Assembly (NCBI GenBank): GCA_028532985.1
Contig: JANCIK010000007.1
Coordinates: 1,302,001-1,366,000 of the forward strand
Reading direction: 5' to 3'
DNA from: Stropharia rugosoannulata
Lineage: Eukaryota; Basidiomycota; Agaricomycetes; Agaricales; Strophariaceae
Length of the DNA: 64,000 bases
Shown here: positions 23,003 through 36,780 of the stretch, piece by piece
How the letters are laid out: every line of letters starts with the position of its first letter
How positions within the stretch are numbered: the first letter of the stretch is position 1
The notes under the pieces: generated by a model
Seen by the model: the letters and a program-made list of their open reading frames with translations, nothing else
Databases searched by the model: none
What the model was told of the DNA's origin: nothing
Program-made: the position numbers and the translations under genes

Positions 23003-26000
23003 TTAGCCAAGACTTGCGCGTATGTGGGGGAAGGCGCACTGTCTCCCATACTTCAAGCCGACTGTACCTCGGGCACCTGTCGACGTCTGGCATGCTCTAA
23101 CCAAACTGAGAAGTCTGGTACGGACCGCCCTCCATCTTCCAGTCAAATCGCGAACAGCACTGGGGCCTTGATTGCGTGAGCGACTCCCAAGGTTCTGCAG
23201 AAAAACGTACTTCGTACCTTGTGGTTCGCGCACTCTGGCGCAGACGGCTGTAGAAGCATAATGGTGTGTCAGGTAATATTAATTATTATAAATATGTTTG
23301 CTCACTGTAGGTGATATATCATTGACGCGCCTATGACGTCGTCCTCGTCGTTGCCTTTCGCTTGTATTTGACACATCCCCCTGTGATTTAAACGATCAGT
23401 CTAATACCTTTACAAAGTACGAATTAGTTGACTTACCACAATGCGCCCCATGGAACGGTCGCGCCGCGATCGATTCCAGCAGAGTGGACGAGGGAGCTAC
23501 GCACACAAAGGTCAGCAATGGTTTACAACGACAACAAGTTATCTACTGACCGTACACCGCCAGAGCGTAAAGTAGACGTACGAGATCGGCTCCAGCATGT
23601 AATCATTCCACGCGTATCTTGGTAATATGATGAATGTACGCGCAGATAGGCTAGGTCACGAAACGAGCTATATATGAAGATGTCAGTAATTTCTCGCACA
23701 AGCAACATGTACCATGGTAGAGCATGTTTGGGCCGTCTTCCAAACGCACGCTCTGCGATGAATGAAAATGCGCAAGACGCGCCGTCTCGCATCACGTTCC
23801 AGACAGACTGCGCCTTGCGCAGCCATAGGATCGATTACTTCCACGCCAGCAATGACTGCAACAAGTCACTACACAATTCGGGTGTACGCACAGCATGCGA
23901 GCACGCTGCTGCAGGCAAAGGCGACGGCCCCATGCTCCTATGTACCTGCACGAGCAACCGGTCGAGTTAGTAACGGACCTCATACCTGAGTATGTTCCGT
24001 GCACTCTGATGGGCACGATGACGTCTAATGGGCCCTGCTCGCTGCGGGGCATTGTTCGCATGATCACGGACAGCCGTGCCTGTGCCCAGGGAATGGCCGC
24101 GACGCTCAGTATAAACTGGGCATATTCGCATGAGGACGGCACGTACGATCCATGTACACCCTATTCACGTATAACTTACCCCACGCGGGCGGCGTGTAGC
24201 CCTCAAATAGGCGCCCATGAGGGGCATGCTGACACCCTACAAGACCGCCTTCCGAGGAAGAGGAAGAACGGCCGGATATCTATGTATGTCACTTGCGTCG
24301 TATACGGTAAGCACGGTCTGCTGCCAGAAGATATACCCTAATTACTCACGTTAACGCACTGTAGTCCAGAGAATGCGAGCTATAGAAACACTATGAGTCA
24401 ATTAATGTTACTTATTGGTATAGCTCAACTTATGTTTTACTTACCGTAAGTGAAGTATCATTGACGCGCCTACAACGTCATCCATGTTAGATTCCCCTGT
24501 GAGGTAAACTATCAGTCTAATACCTCTACGAAGTACGAAGTAACTGACTTACCACGCGTGTCTGCAGACTGAGAACAACCATTAGCACGGATCCGACTAC
24601 ACGAAGTGACTAGGATGCAAACCACGAAATTGACGACGGTAGACGACGCGCCGTGCGGAGGTAAGTCTTGGGCTTGATCGCTCATGGCCATGTTATCGTC
24701 GTGGGCACGAGCAGCACCTCTTCCTTGGTGCATGCTGCGCTGCCATAACTTGGTTACGGTTACGGACAGACCTGCCGCACGGTCAGCATGAGAGCAGCAC
24801 CGAAAACGGCACTTGGCTTACCTGTGTTCCTGCAAGCCGCACGTACTCCGTCTCTGGTAACGATAACGGGCCCATGCTCGCGGTTCCGGTCGACTAAAGC
24901 AGAAACGAAGTACGTCAGCGCAGATCACAAGTTAAGATGATCTGGTACTTACCACATCCAATGTACAGAGACCTGAATTGCCATGCGAGCAGATATCAGC
25001 ACGGATCCACCTGCACCAAGTGACGACACAACAAAACGTACAACGGTGACAGTGGTACATGGGGTCGTGCCGCCGTGAGTGATGTCCACCTCTTACACGG
25101 AACGACCTGAGATGCTCTCTTTTGTAAGCGAGCAGCACCTCTGCGGCATTGGTGCGTAAGGGTCTGCTCGGCCGCTCTGTTTCTGCCAACGCCCTAGACC
25201 AAGCATCTCAAATGGGTAAGTATGTTATATTATCTTTTAATGCTGGACTTACTGGTGTGCCTCGCATTGCGTCAGACTGTCCCTTTCTGGACGTCGTGAA
25301 TAGCGAGGACTTGCATCACGACGTCCCTGCGTAGGTTCATGGGTGCCGTCTGCTGGATGAATGACGAATTACGGCCATATCCGGCGCACGCAAGGTGAGT
25401 AGACATATAGTTTTCCAGAAACAAACACTCACCTCAGTTGATCTGCGTGGGGTCAGACTCTCGTCGTGAACGGCTCCCAGGTGCACCGGAACGCGTCTCC
25501 ACTCCGGTATGTACGAATTCGGTATGCTATGAGTAGACGGCCCGCGTCAGATTTCCAGGAGGTCAGTACGACTGCAACACTGCAAACAACGCCGAGCTCA
25601 CCTGCACTACCTCAAACCGTCCGCATCTGAACGACGACAGGCCCTTGCTCGCCGCTCCAGCCAACAGCGAGGGGTTACCAACATGCGCAGTGCAGTAAGT
25701 CAGTCCAGACCTACCAAGGTTATACCCAACACTAATACAGATAGCGCAGATCACAAAACATGAAGGTCTTATGCTTACCGCATGGAGCGTACATAACTGC
25801 CGCGCGCTGTGGAGATCCGTACATCTGACCCCACTGTTACGGATTCTCATTGCGTCGTCGTTGTCGGCGTGCACTGGGAACGCTCATTAGCGGTACGTCT
25901 TTCTGAAATAAGTGATACTGACCGTATGTCTAGGCCGCGCGCAACCATGAATTCCTGAAACTTACATGTACGCTCACTGAGATCAACAACGAGCACGCTC

Positions 26001-26824
26001 CAACGTATTAAGGGGAGTACATGTATTGGAATAGAGATGGTGGACCAAGCTGGCCATGTCGAGGACAACGGGGAACTACAGTCAGTAGCCGGACAATTCA
26101 GAATTTGTATAACCGTGTACTGTACCTGATCAATACAATTCGCAGCCGCCAGTGCGCCCTCGATACCACAGATGACGACTTAAACATTCCGCACCGCCAG
26201 GGGTCCCGAAGCTCTCTGGTACGTAGCAGAAATATAGTGCATCAGCCAACATAACAAATCTAACATCTTACTACTTACTTCAGGCAGTGTCAAATGAGTG
26301 ATCTTCAACGCGCTAACTGTATATCCGTACGTGGGGCTTAATTATATGAATGTTATTTTCTTGTCGCCGTTTTCTTACCCTTGGATTGAATACGTCTATT
26401 AGCGTGTGTCTCGGTGTGATAGCTCAAACTGACCATTTGTAGAGCGGTGGTCACGACGAGCACGACCGATTTATTGTCGACCGCGAATGTAGAGTGCGGT
26501 GGGTACCATGCTCGTTGGACGTGAGCAGCAAGGCGAACAGCCAGAGTGGGCAGGCTGGTAGAGCAGTGAGGGAGAAGAGCTCAGCTGCTGAGCTCGATGA
26601 TGAGGTTGGGGAATTACGGTCAGTACGTGTAGTTTATATATATTTCTGAGCCTACCTGTGTACGTTACCTTATTAGTTAGTGAATATGAATAGAGCATAG
26701 TGACCGAAGGTGTGGATGCGAGTTCAGGGTCCGGGTGCGATACCTGTACTACCTTAGCGGGTTCCGCGCTCCGTTCCCGTTCCCCCTCCGATAGATCTGC
26801 TACCAGCTGTCCTTCAACCATCAC
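23003..26824 (-). pseudogene. Unit 3: degenerate intron-rich region with repeated exons
   Basis: Near-identical copy of 13040-16864 (offset about 9960 bases), with the same exon-like pieces, including 24496-24445 (VVGASMILHL) and 26824-26685 (LVADLSE). No extra information beyond unit 2. Confidence 0.45.
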
Positions 26825-28606
26825 ACTGTGTTACATTCAGACTATTTAATACACTGTATACTATCCAGAGCTCCCAGTACTGCCTGATGTGAAATAACTA
26901 TAACATTGATATTTGGAAAATATCCCAATATCCAATTGTAGTTCATCTGCGCGCGTTCACAATTCAACCACATCGACCGGACAAGCTTCATTATAGCACA
27001 ATTACCTACTCTGACCTCACTGGTATACGTTATATCAGGCTGGAAAACAGTGGAAACTACGTATTCAATGGGAATACGCCGTTTCATAAACACCAGGGTG
27101 CATTGTATGAATTGCGACGCCCAGAAACCAACGGACTTCTAGCACAATCACCCAGTACATACATTACGTTAAGGCTAACGGGTGACACTTTAGACACCGA
27201 ATTAAAGCGAGCATTGAGATTGCAATGCACAACGGAATAAGGAGAGCGGGTGCAGGAGAGGAGAGACAACATCTCCTCCTGCACATCTTGCACCCAGTGC
27301 ACGAGCAAAACAACTACAGGAAGTGGATACCAGGGCAGGGGTACACCTGCTATGAACATCAATTATCTCAAAAATGCGCCGTTCTCGCGGAATGCAGAGG
27401 CGCGTCCTACCCTGCGCCTTTGCGCAAATCTTCCAGTACAATTAGTGCAGCCAGCACCATACACGTATATATAGCATTACGACATCATTTTTCGCGGGCT
27501 GCCGAGAGGTCTAGTACCTTTTTTCGAAAACGAACGAGAATGCAGAGAGGAGGAGATGGGGATCATACCCACATGCCGTTCCCCACTCTGCATTGCTCCA
27601 AGCCTTATTCCCTGGTATACATATACTTGGGTGACTTATTATTATCTAATACAGAGATTAGTTTGCGTGCGGAGTGCGTGATACAGTGCGCGCGTTGGAT
27701 TTTGTCTGCAGATGGAGGTTCAAAGCATAGATAATTTGTCGTTGCATGCAAGTCCTGAGGGTCTCAAACTTATATAGGTTTACTTGTATGCTTCCCAAAG
27801 TTCTGAAATATCAGTGTACAGAGTGTAAAGCGAAGGAAATGCAAAATTAAAGCCAATGTGATCCGTGCCACAAGCTCAGAGCGCACACATACGCACGCAC
27901 CGCGCTCGCATTTCTCCGCTCTGCGCACCATTTGAACTGATTCAATACAACCCCTATGCTATGTATATTAGCCCTGGTTTTGAAATAATGAAGAAACTGA
28001 GCGGAATGCGCGGATCGCGCTGGATGTACGCCGTTGACAAACCCATCTTCCAGTTCATTGTTCGCTGGTGCGATTGATTCCGCTACCCGCCGCCTATTTC
28101 TATTTATAAGTAGGTTCTAGAAAGACTTTGTTTCAGGCTAGAAGTAGCGGATTTGGACCAGGAGGATAGGGTGGACGGTGGTTTGAGACCTGCAACACCA
28201 TTGCTCTGCAGTTGCCGCACTGCTCCGGGTCGCAATGCGACCTCTACTAGATCAAATGAACATGAAATATATGTATAACTTGACCCAGGTATTGTGGTAT
28301 GAGAGCGTTGGGGAGGTACGATTGTGTGGGCAAAGATTTGATTCAATACATACACTCTCTGCGCGTGCACATATCTCAGCCATTCTAATCGAGCTCAGGC
28401 TCTCTAAACTAATATAATACATAGTATATACATAGGTGCCTCATATCTCCAAGAATCCAACAAATAAAAGCAATACACGGACATGTGCGCGCATGTGTGC
28501 GCATCTCCCATGCACATCCGGTCAAATGATGGAGCATTTTGTTATTGTACCATGCAGCGCCTGGCAGCTAATAAACAGACCTATATGTCATGTATTTCTA
28601 TTGTAG

Positions 28607-28728
28607 ATCTCTTGCGAGATTTGAAGTTCTGGTGATGGGGAAGACTGGGCATTTTCCGGCATGCCGGATGCGCGGGTGCATCCCTGAGTGGGAGAGCGGA
28701 TGCGCCCCGGAGCTAGCGCCTGCGCATG
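28607..28728 (+). pseudogene. Unit 3: exon-like piece with P-loop-like start
   Basis: Near-identical copy of the unit 2 piece. Confidence 0.25.
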
Positions 28729-28907
28729 TGTACGTACATTACTTCCTTTTCTTATTACTGTCACCATCCTTGCCAGCTCACTCTGCTTCCCCGTTCAGAT
28801 TCTCCAAACATTCTACCCAGGTAAGTGATACATGTTTGCAACCTGCTTCATGCCGTGCTCATGTGTTCTGCACCTCCTACTGTAGACACTACGACGAAAC
28901 CAAGTTA

Positions 28908-29780
28908 TTTCGCCGTCCCGCGAACACTGTCTCGAGTCAAAAACATGCAGAATATCGACTTCTATGTGCAGGAATATCCGGACCTGTTCGAGCTCCATGC
29001 ATTCGGCGCCGATGCCCCACGGCGAGCGACCTCCGACCCCTAGGAGGTAGCTGACGTAGCGGGTAGGAGCAGCGCAGGGCGCTGCGACTACCCATGCCTT
29101 CCACGTCATCTGCATAGGACATATTGATCTGCATGCATGCATTGTGATGCCCGTTCACAGTGACCACATACTCATAACTCATTGCTGGATGTACACAGTA
29201 CACTCCATGTGCAACCTCATGCCCTGGAGGCTGGCAGGAGAAATACTATCCCCTCCCTGCATTTCAAATGGTGTGGTGCACTGCCAGTCGTCTATGTTTG
29301 ACACGCAAAATCAGTTATTTGGGCATCCGGATAATGCTGTTTCACCAGAGCATTACGAAGGAAATTCATCATCCCCCTTGCGCCATTTCCTAGTGTTTTC
29401 GACGACCAGGCATCTGGGGCCAATGCCCCCGCGGCGAGCGGCACACGTTCCTTCTTAGGGAGTATCCAAACGAGGTCTGGGGGTAGCAGTGCGGTGCGGT
29501 GCGACGAGTCGTGTACCAGAAGGCGTGCGGACACTCAAATTAGATATTTGAGCTTCCTGCGACCGCCCCCACCTGTTCTTCGATTTGCTAAGGACCAAGA
29601 CGTATGGCTGGCATCTCCATTCGCGTTGTCAAACATTTTCATATTGTTGACCTTTGGGGTCGATGCCCCCGCGGCGAGCGGCACAGCTCCCTTCGCAGGG
29701 AGTAGAGGAGCAGTACACTGCGCTGTGATGATCTGTGGACAGGATGTCCTGCAGAAACTCAAATTAGATATTTGATCTTC
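28908..29780 (+). repeat. Unit 3: three plus-strand subrepeats with three-hairpin block
   Basis: Blocks at about 29005-29050, 29416-29464 and 29656-29704, as in unit 2. Here the second and third have CCCCC where unit 2 has one C fewer, which moves the reading frame but leaves the hairpins intact. Confidence 0.6.
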
Positions 29781-30288
29781 CTGAGACCGCCCTCTTCTTA
29801 ACCTTCCGTTCTCATGCACACTTTGACAGGTGTCGTGTGCTGACATTGTGTTGCAATCGGCTTGTGCACATGTGGAGCACCATGCCCGGCGAGTACTTCT
29901 TCCATTTCAAACTAAAGCTTGACATTTTCACATCCAGTCCCGCAAACGTCACTCTTAAGCCTTACTAGACAAGTCCCAAATAAATTCTTTACTTTATACA
30001 CCTTGTTATTGCGCTGCAAATTTGAATTTGAATTGTCGCCTTACGGCGAGTTCCCCCTTCATAGCATACCTCAGATGGCTCGGAAAGATTCTGAGATGCA
30101 ACTTCTTGTTGGGAGTGCCGTGTACATGTCTTACTGAGTTAGATAGACGCTCATTCACCCCCTGTAAACGTCTGTGTAGTACATAATTCAAATAATTTGT
30201 GACAATACTGAGCACATACCGCGAATCTCTGAAGCTTAATAATAATATATCAAGGAGATGAGGTAACATAATGAAATATCTGCGAGCG

Positions 30289-30515
30289 TGGCAGTCCGCA
30301 GGGGACACTAGCGGCCGTTCGGTTGGAGGTGTGGGAACACCTCCTTTCCTTCTACCACGTCGACACTCAGTCCCCTTCATTCTCGTTGACATGCCGTCCC
30401 CTCCCCATTATTTATCGTGAACAGGCCATCCCCCTCCTCTCTAGAACATCTTCTCGTTGGGACAGCTGGCGTAGACATAATTGCCGCCCTCGAAATGCGC
30501 GAGATGACTGTCCAG
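30289..30515 (+). pseudogene. Unit 3: broken F-box-like exon
   Basis: Near-identical to the unit 2 copy, with the same 2-base loss. Confidence 0.4.
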
Positions 30516-30544
30516 GTATGTGCTTCTTCTTCTTCTTCTTACGA

Positions 30545-30590
30545 GCAGACCTCTCCCCCCCAGTTGCCTTCGGGCGGGGAGAGGTTCTGC
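30545..30590. repeat. Inverted repeat near protease breakpoint, unit 3
   Basis: Same arms as in unit 1. Confidence 0.7.
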
Positions 30591-30711
30591 TGGTCTGTAG
30601 TTGTCTGAGGGGGGACGTGGGAATCGGACCTACCACTTTTTCAATTTTTACCTCCGTTTAGTACTTTATCTGCCTGTTCTGGTTAGACAAAATGACAACC
30701 GAGTTCGCCTA

Positions 30712-32137
30712 TCAAATACAAAAAAGTCCACATCCCCACCCCAGCTTCACCCATCCCATGTCATCTTTTTGTGCCTTTTCCTTCTCCTTTTCCTTCTCCG
30801 TCACTGCAACCACAGAAGCGCTCTCGTGTCTTCCCCGTCGATCATTCGGCTCTAAAAATTCCACATGTTTCTCATCAGTGTTAGAGCCGTCCGAGAGCGC
30901 CTCCTCTTCAACCCCTGCTTTCTCCAGAGTGGACTCGGCCTCGACAGGCGCTTCGGGAACAGGTCCCGCCGGGCCGGTGGCGTATCCCAACTTCTATCCG
31001 CCTGTCCAGCAGCGTCTGGATGAGGCTCGAGTCCGCCTCTGCAGTCGGTACATCCAAACTCCTCCGCCCGCGAGCTCCTGCGCCGTCTCCTTGTCTGCAC
31101 TGGGGCTCGGTGGCACCGATGACGCGCGGAGTAGCTCGACCGCATGTGCATGTGTGATCGGGGCGTGGGCGCTTTCCCGGCGCCCGGGAACTGGGTAAGC
31201 CTGCCTACGATCTTCTTGAGCCTGTCGCGCTTGCGGTTCTGCGGGAAGTAGTCCTCGGCCTTGATGCTGAGGCTGATATCGTTGAACTCTTCGTAAGTCT
31301 GCGATATGTGCTTGCATTTCTGGCAGACGAGTATGCTCGTCAGCTCGCCCCCGAAGATCATGTCAGCAAATGACAGCAGTGGGAGCTCCGCGGGCGCTGT
31401 GGTATCCGTTGCGAGCGCATGCAGGCCGTTGGAGGTGATAGTGGTCCGCCGCCGTTTCTTGGGGGGATTCGGTGGCTGGCGCTTTTTGATGATCTGAATG
31501 CAGTCAGGCGGGGAACAGCCGGAATGGAACATGGGTGGCTCACATCTTGCTCCTCCATGCGCATGGCGTCCAGGAGGATGCGCAGAAATTCATGGGCATC
31601 TTGCTGGGCGAAATCGAGATACTGTTCATACTTTTTTCCGAGCGCAGAGAGTATCGGTCTGCACAAATTAGCACGTTAGCGCACTAGCATGGGGAGCATA
31701 CATACTTTGGGCTAAGCACTTCTTTTCTCCTCGCCGCCTGGCTGTCCCAAGCCTTGTACATCACCGTCAGGAACATGTCCCCTATGGGCATTGTGTTGAT
31801 CCACGGCTGCTCGTACGTCCCCGCAAGATTATGGCCGTTGGTCAGCTGTGGGGAACGCCTTGAGACAATCGGGGTGGCTGCAGTTGACTGCATCTCGAGC
31901 GGTATCGGGGCAAAAAGAACAAGATCGGAGAGCAGGCGGGTGGCTATCAGCTAATAGGCAGTGAGTGACATCCAACCATGAAAGACAGAGACTTACGCCC
32001 TGCAAAACCGAGTTCATGAAGCATGTATTGCCATGGTTTATCAGTCCGGGGGGCAGGTAGGCCTTCTTCTCGCTTTCTTCGCGCTGTCTTCGCTGCTTGT
32101 AGAGTTCCTGAGGAGTCTGAGACTTGGTTTTGGCCAT
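30712..32137 (-). pseudogene. Truncated ubiquitin-specific protease, copy 4 (frameshifted)
   Basis: Exons 32137-31997, 31950-31706, 31658-31544 and from 31493 down, identical to copy 3 through the Cys and QQDAHEF boxes. Exon 4 has several single-base losses and one 4-base loss between about 30970 and 31165, compared with copies 3 and 5, mostly in G or C runs. They shift the frame within the linker. The same linker-deletion junction as in copy 3 is present. The clustering of losses in homopolymers makes consensus error plausible; otherwise it is decay. Confidence 0.7.
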
Positions 32138-32265
32138 CAGATACTTGCGCGGGGGTTATGGATGGCCTTGGCCGTCGTCCGCAGGCTTCAACGACTTGTT
32201 TTAATATGACTTTCGGAATCAAAGCGCAGCGGCTTCAGCGGCGCAGCCGTGACGTGACAATTGCC

Positions 32266-32283
32266 GACCCCGGTGCCGGGGTC
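32266..32283. promoter_or_regulatory. Upstream palindrome, protease copy 4
   Basis: Unchanged copy of the palindrome described for copy 1. Confidence 0.4.
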
Positions 32284-32956
32284 ATCTTCGCCGTTTGGCC
32301 ACTGGTTCGTGTAATCATTCAACGTCTCTTTTTCCTTCGATCAACTCTCGCACGTCCTGCTCAGCCTTCCTCTCGCGCCTCGTCCCGTCCCCTGCCTCTC
32401 TCGTCCATCATCCCGTCCCCTCTCCGCAAGTCCCCGCCATCCTCTGCAACGTCCTGCCCCTTTCCTCAACTGTCCTGCACGACGACAGCTGCCAGCTGGC
32501 ACCATCCCGCCCCCGACTCCTGACGGCCCGCTCCATCCGAGGGACTGCCCACGCTCTGCACCCGCCACACCAAACGGTCCCGTCGCGAAACCAGTATTCC
32601 ATCCGCGCGCATGCCCTCGTGCTAACTGAAAGAGAACGTACCGAATGCCAATGTACTGAATTCACGCGCATACCGAGATGGCGTACCATAATCACGCCGA
32701 GAGACGTCGCAGCCGCTCCCACCCACGGACGATGCGGCCCATCGATTCCTGCAGAGTGGACGCCCATGCCGCGCGTTTAAAGGTCGCAGCAGGAACCGGC
32801 TGCATTCGCACGCGCCCCATCGTAATGTCACGCCGCGATCAATTCCAGTTGGATTCCAGCAGAGGGGCAAGGGAGCTACATGCGCAGAGGTCAGTAATCA
32901 TTGGCAGGGCAATGTCCTGGGTTTTCTTCAAATCAATGGACGTTCTGCGATCAATC

Positions 32957-35900
32957 TTAGCCAAGACTTGCGCGTATGTGGGGGAAGGCGCACTGTCTCC
33001 CATACTTCAAGCCGACTGTACCTCGGGCACCTGTCGACGTCTGGCATGCTCTAACCAAACTGAGAAGTCTGGTACGGACCGCCCTCCATCTTCCAGTCAA
33101 ATCGCGAACAGCACTGGGGCCTTGATTGCGTGAGCGACTCCCAAGGTTCTGCAGAAAAACGTACTTCGTACCTTGTGGTTCGCGCACTCTGGCGCAGACG
33201 GCTGTAGAAGCATAATGGTGTGTCAGGTAATATTAATTATTATAAATATGTTTGCTCACTGTAGGTGATATATCATTGACGCGCCTATGACGTCGTCCTC
33301 GTCGTTGCCTTTCGCTTGTATTTGACACATCCCCCTGTGATTTAAACGATCAGTCTAATACCTTTACAAAGTACGAATTAGTTGACTTACCACAATGCGC
33401 CCCATGGAACGGTCGCGCCGCGATCGATTCCAGCAGAGTGGACGAGGGAGCTACGCACACAAAGGTCAGCAATGGTTTACAACGACAACAAGTTATCTAC
33501 TGACCGTACACCGCCAGAGCGTAAAGTAGACGTACGAGATCGGCTCCAGCATGTAATCATTCCACGCGTATCTTGGTAATATGATGAATGTACGCGCAGA
33601 TAGGCTAGGTCACGAAACGAGCTATATATGAAGATGTCAGTAATTTCTCGCACAAGCAACATGTACCATGGTAGAGCATGTTTGGGCCGTCTTCCAAACG
33701 CACGCTCTGCGATGAATGAAAATGCGCAAGACGCGCCGTCTCGCATCACGTTCCAGACAGACTGCGCCTTGCGCAGCCATAGGATCGATTACTTCCACGC
33801 CAGCAATGACTGCAACAAGTCACTACACAATTCGGGTGTACGCACAGCATGCGAGCACGCTGCTGCAGGCAAAGGCGACGGCCCCATGCTCCTATGTACC
33901 TGCACGAGCAACCGGTCGAGTTAGTAACGGACCTCATACCTGAGTATGTTCCGTGCACTCTGATGGGCACGATGACGTCTAATGGGCCCTGCTCGCTGCG
34001 GGGCATTGTTCGCATGATCACGGACAGCCGTGCCTGTGCCCAGGGAATGGCCGCGACGCTCAGTATAAACTGGGCATATTCGCATGAGGACGGCACGTAC
34101 GATCCATGTACACCCTATTCACGTATAACTTACCCCACGCGGGCGGCGTGTAGCCCTCAAATAGGCGCCCATGAGGGGCATGCTGACACCCTACAAGACC
34201 GCCTTCCGAGGAAGAGGAAGAACGGCCGGATATCTATGTATGTCACTTGCGTCGTATACGGTAAGCACGGTCTGCTGCCAGAAGATATACCCTAATTACT
34301 CACGTTAACGCACTGTAGTCCAGAGAATGCGAGCTATAGAAACACTATGAGTCAATTAATGTTACTTATTGGTATAGCTCAACTTATGTTTTACTTACCG
34401 TAAGTGAAGTATCATTGACGCGCCTACAACGTCATCCATGTTAGATTCCCCTGTGAGGTAAACTATCAGTCTAATACCTCTACGAAGTACGAAGTAACTG
34501 ACTTACCACGCGTGTCTGCAGACTGAGAACAACCATTAGCACGGATCCGACTACACGAAGTGACTAGGATGCAAACCACGAAATTGACGACGGTAGACGA
34601 CGCGCCGTGCGGAGGTAAGTCTTGGGCTTGATCGCTCATGGCCATGTTATCGTCGTGGGCACGAGCAGCACCTCTTCCTTGGTGCATGCTGCGCTGCCAT
34701 AACTTGGTTACGGTTACGGACAGACCTGCCGCACGGTCAGCATGAGAGCAGCACCGAAAACGGCACTTGGCTTACCTGTGTTCCTGCAAGCCGCACGTAC
34801 TCCGTCTCTGGTAACGATAACGGGCCCATGCTCGCGGTTCCGGTCGACTAAAGCAGAAACGAAGTACGTCAGCGCAGATCACAAGTTAAGATGATCTGGT
34901 ACTTACCACATCCAATGTACAGAGACCTGAATTGCCATGCGAGCAGATATCAGCACGGATCCACCTGCACCAAGTGACGACACAACAAAACGTACAACGG
35001 TGACAGTGGTACATGGGGTCGTGCCGCCGTGAGTGATGTCCACCTCTTACACGGAACGACCTGAGATGCTCTCTTTTTGTAAGCGAGCAGCACCTCTGCG
35101 GCATTGGTGCGTAAGGGGTCTGCTCGGCCGCTCTGTTTCTGCCAACGCCCTAGACCAAGCATCTCAAATGGGTAAGTATGTTATATTATCTTTTTAATGC
35201 TGGACTTACTGGTGTGCCTCGCATTGCGTCAGACTGTCCCTTTCTGGACGTCGTGAATAGCGAGGACTTGCATCACGACGTCCCTGCGTAGGTTCATGGG
35301 TGCCGTCTGCTGGATGAATGACGAATTACGGCCATATCCGGCGCACGCAAGGTGAGTAGACATATAGTTTTCCAGAAACAAACACTCACCTCAGTTGATC
35401 TGCGTGGGGTCAGACTCTCGTCGTGAACGGCTCCCAGGTGCACCGGAACGCGTCTCCACTCCGGTATGTACGAATTCGGTATGCTATGAGTAGACGGCCC
35501 GCGTCAGATTTCCAGGAGGTCAGTACGACTGCAACACTGCAAACAACGCCGAGCTCACCTGCACTACCTCAAACCGTCCGCATCTGAACGACGACAGGCC
35601 CTTGCTCGCCGCTCCAGCCAACAGCGAGGGGTTACCAACATGCGCAGTGCAGTAAGTCAGTCCAGACCTACCAAGGTTATACCCAACACTAATACAGATA
35701 GCGCAGATCACAAAACATGAAGGTCTTATGCTTACCGCATGGAGCGTACATAACTGCCGCGCGCTGTGGAGATCCGTACATCTGACCCCACTGTTACGGA
35801 TTCTCATTGCGTCGTCGTTGTCGGCGTGCACTGGGAACGCTCATTAGCGGTACGTCTTTCTGAAATAAGTGATACTGACCGTATGTCTAGGCCGCGCGCA

Positions 35901-36780
35901 ACCATGAATTCCTGAAACTTACATGTACGCTCACTGAGATCAACAACGAGCACGCTCCAACGTATTAAGGGAGTACATGTATTGGAATAGAGATGGTGGA
36001 CCAAGCTGGCCATGTCGAGGACAACGGGGAACTACAGTCAGTAGCCGGACAATTCAGAATTTGTATAACCGTGTACTGTACCTGATCAATACAATTCGCA
36101 GCCGCCAGTGCGCCCTCGATACCACAGATGACGACTTAAACATTCCGCACCGCCAGGGGTCCCGAAGCTCTCTGGTACGTAGCAGAAATATAGTGCATCA
36201 GCCAACATAACAAATCTAACATCTTACTACTTACTTCAGGCAGTGTCAAATGAGTGATCTTCAACGCGCTAACTGTATATCCGTACGTGGGGCTTAATTA
36301 TATGAATGTTATTTTCTTGTCGCCGTTTTCTTACCCTTGGATTGAATACGTCTATTAGCGTGTGTCTCGGTGTGATAGCTCAAACTGACCATTTGTAGAG
36401 CGGTGGTCACGACGAGCACGACCGATTTATTGTCGACCGCGAATGTAGAGTGCGGTGGGTACCATGCTCGTTGGACGTGAGCAGCAAGGCGAACAGCCAG
36501 AGTGGGCAGGCTGGTAGAGCAGTGAGGGAGAAGAGCTCAGCTGCTGAGCTCGATGATGAGGTTGGGGAATTACGGTCAGTACGTGTAGTTTATATATATT
36601 TCTGAGCCTACCTGTGTACGTTACCTTATTAGTTAGTGAATATGAATAGAGCATAGTGACCGAAGGTGTGGATGCGAGTTCAGGGTCCGGGTGCGATACC
36701 TGTACTACCTTAGCGGGTTCCGCGCTCCGTTCCCGTTCCCCCTCCGATAGATCTGCTACCAGCTGTCCTTCAACCATCAC
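32957..36780 (-). pseudogene. Unit 4: degenerate intron-rich region with repeated exons
   Basis: Near-identical copy of 13040-16864 (offset about 19916 bases). Differences are single-base changes in homopolymers, for example near 35117 and 35967. Confidence 0.45.
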
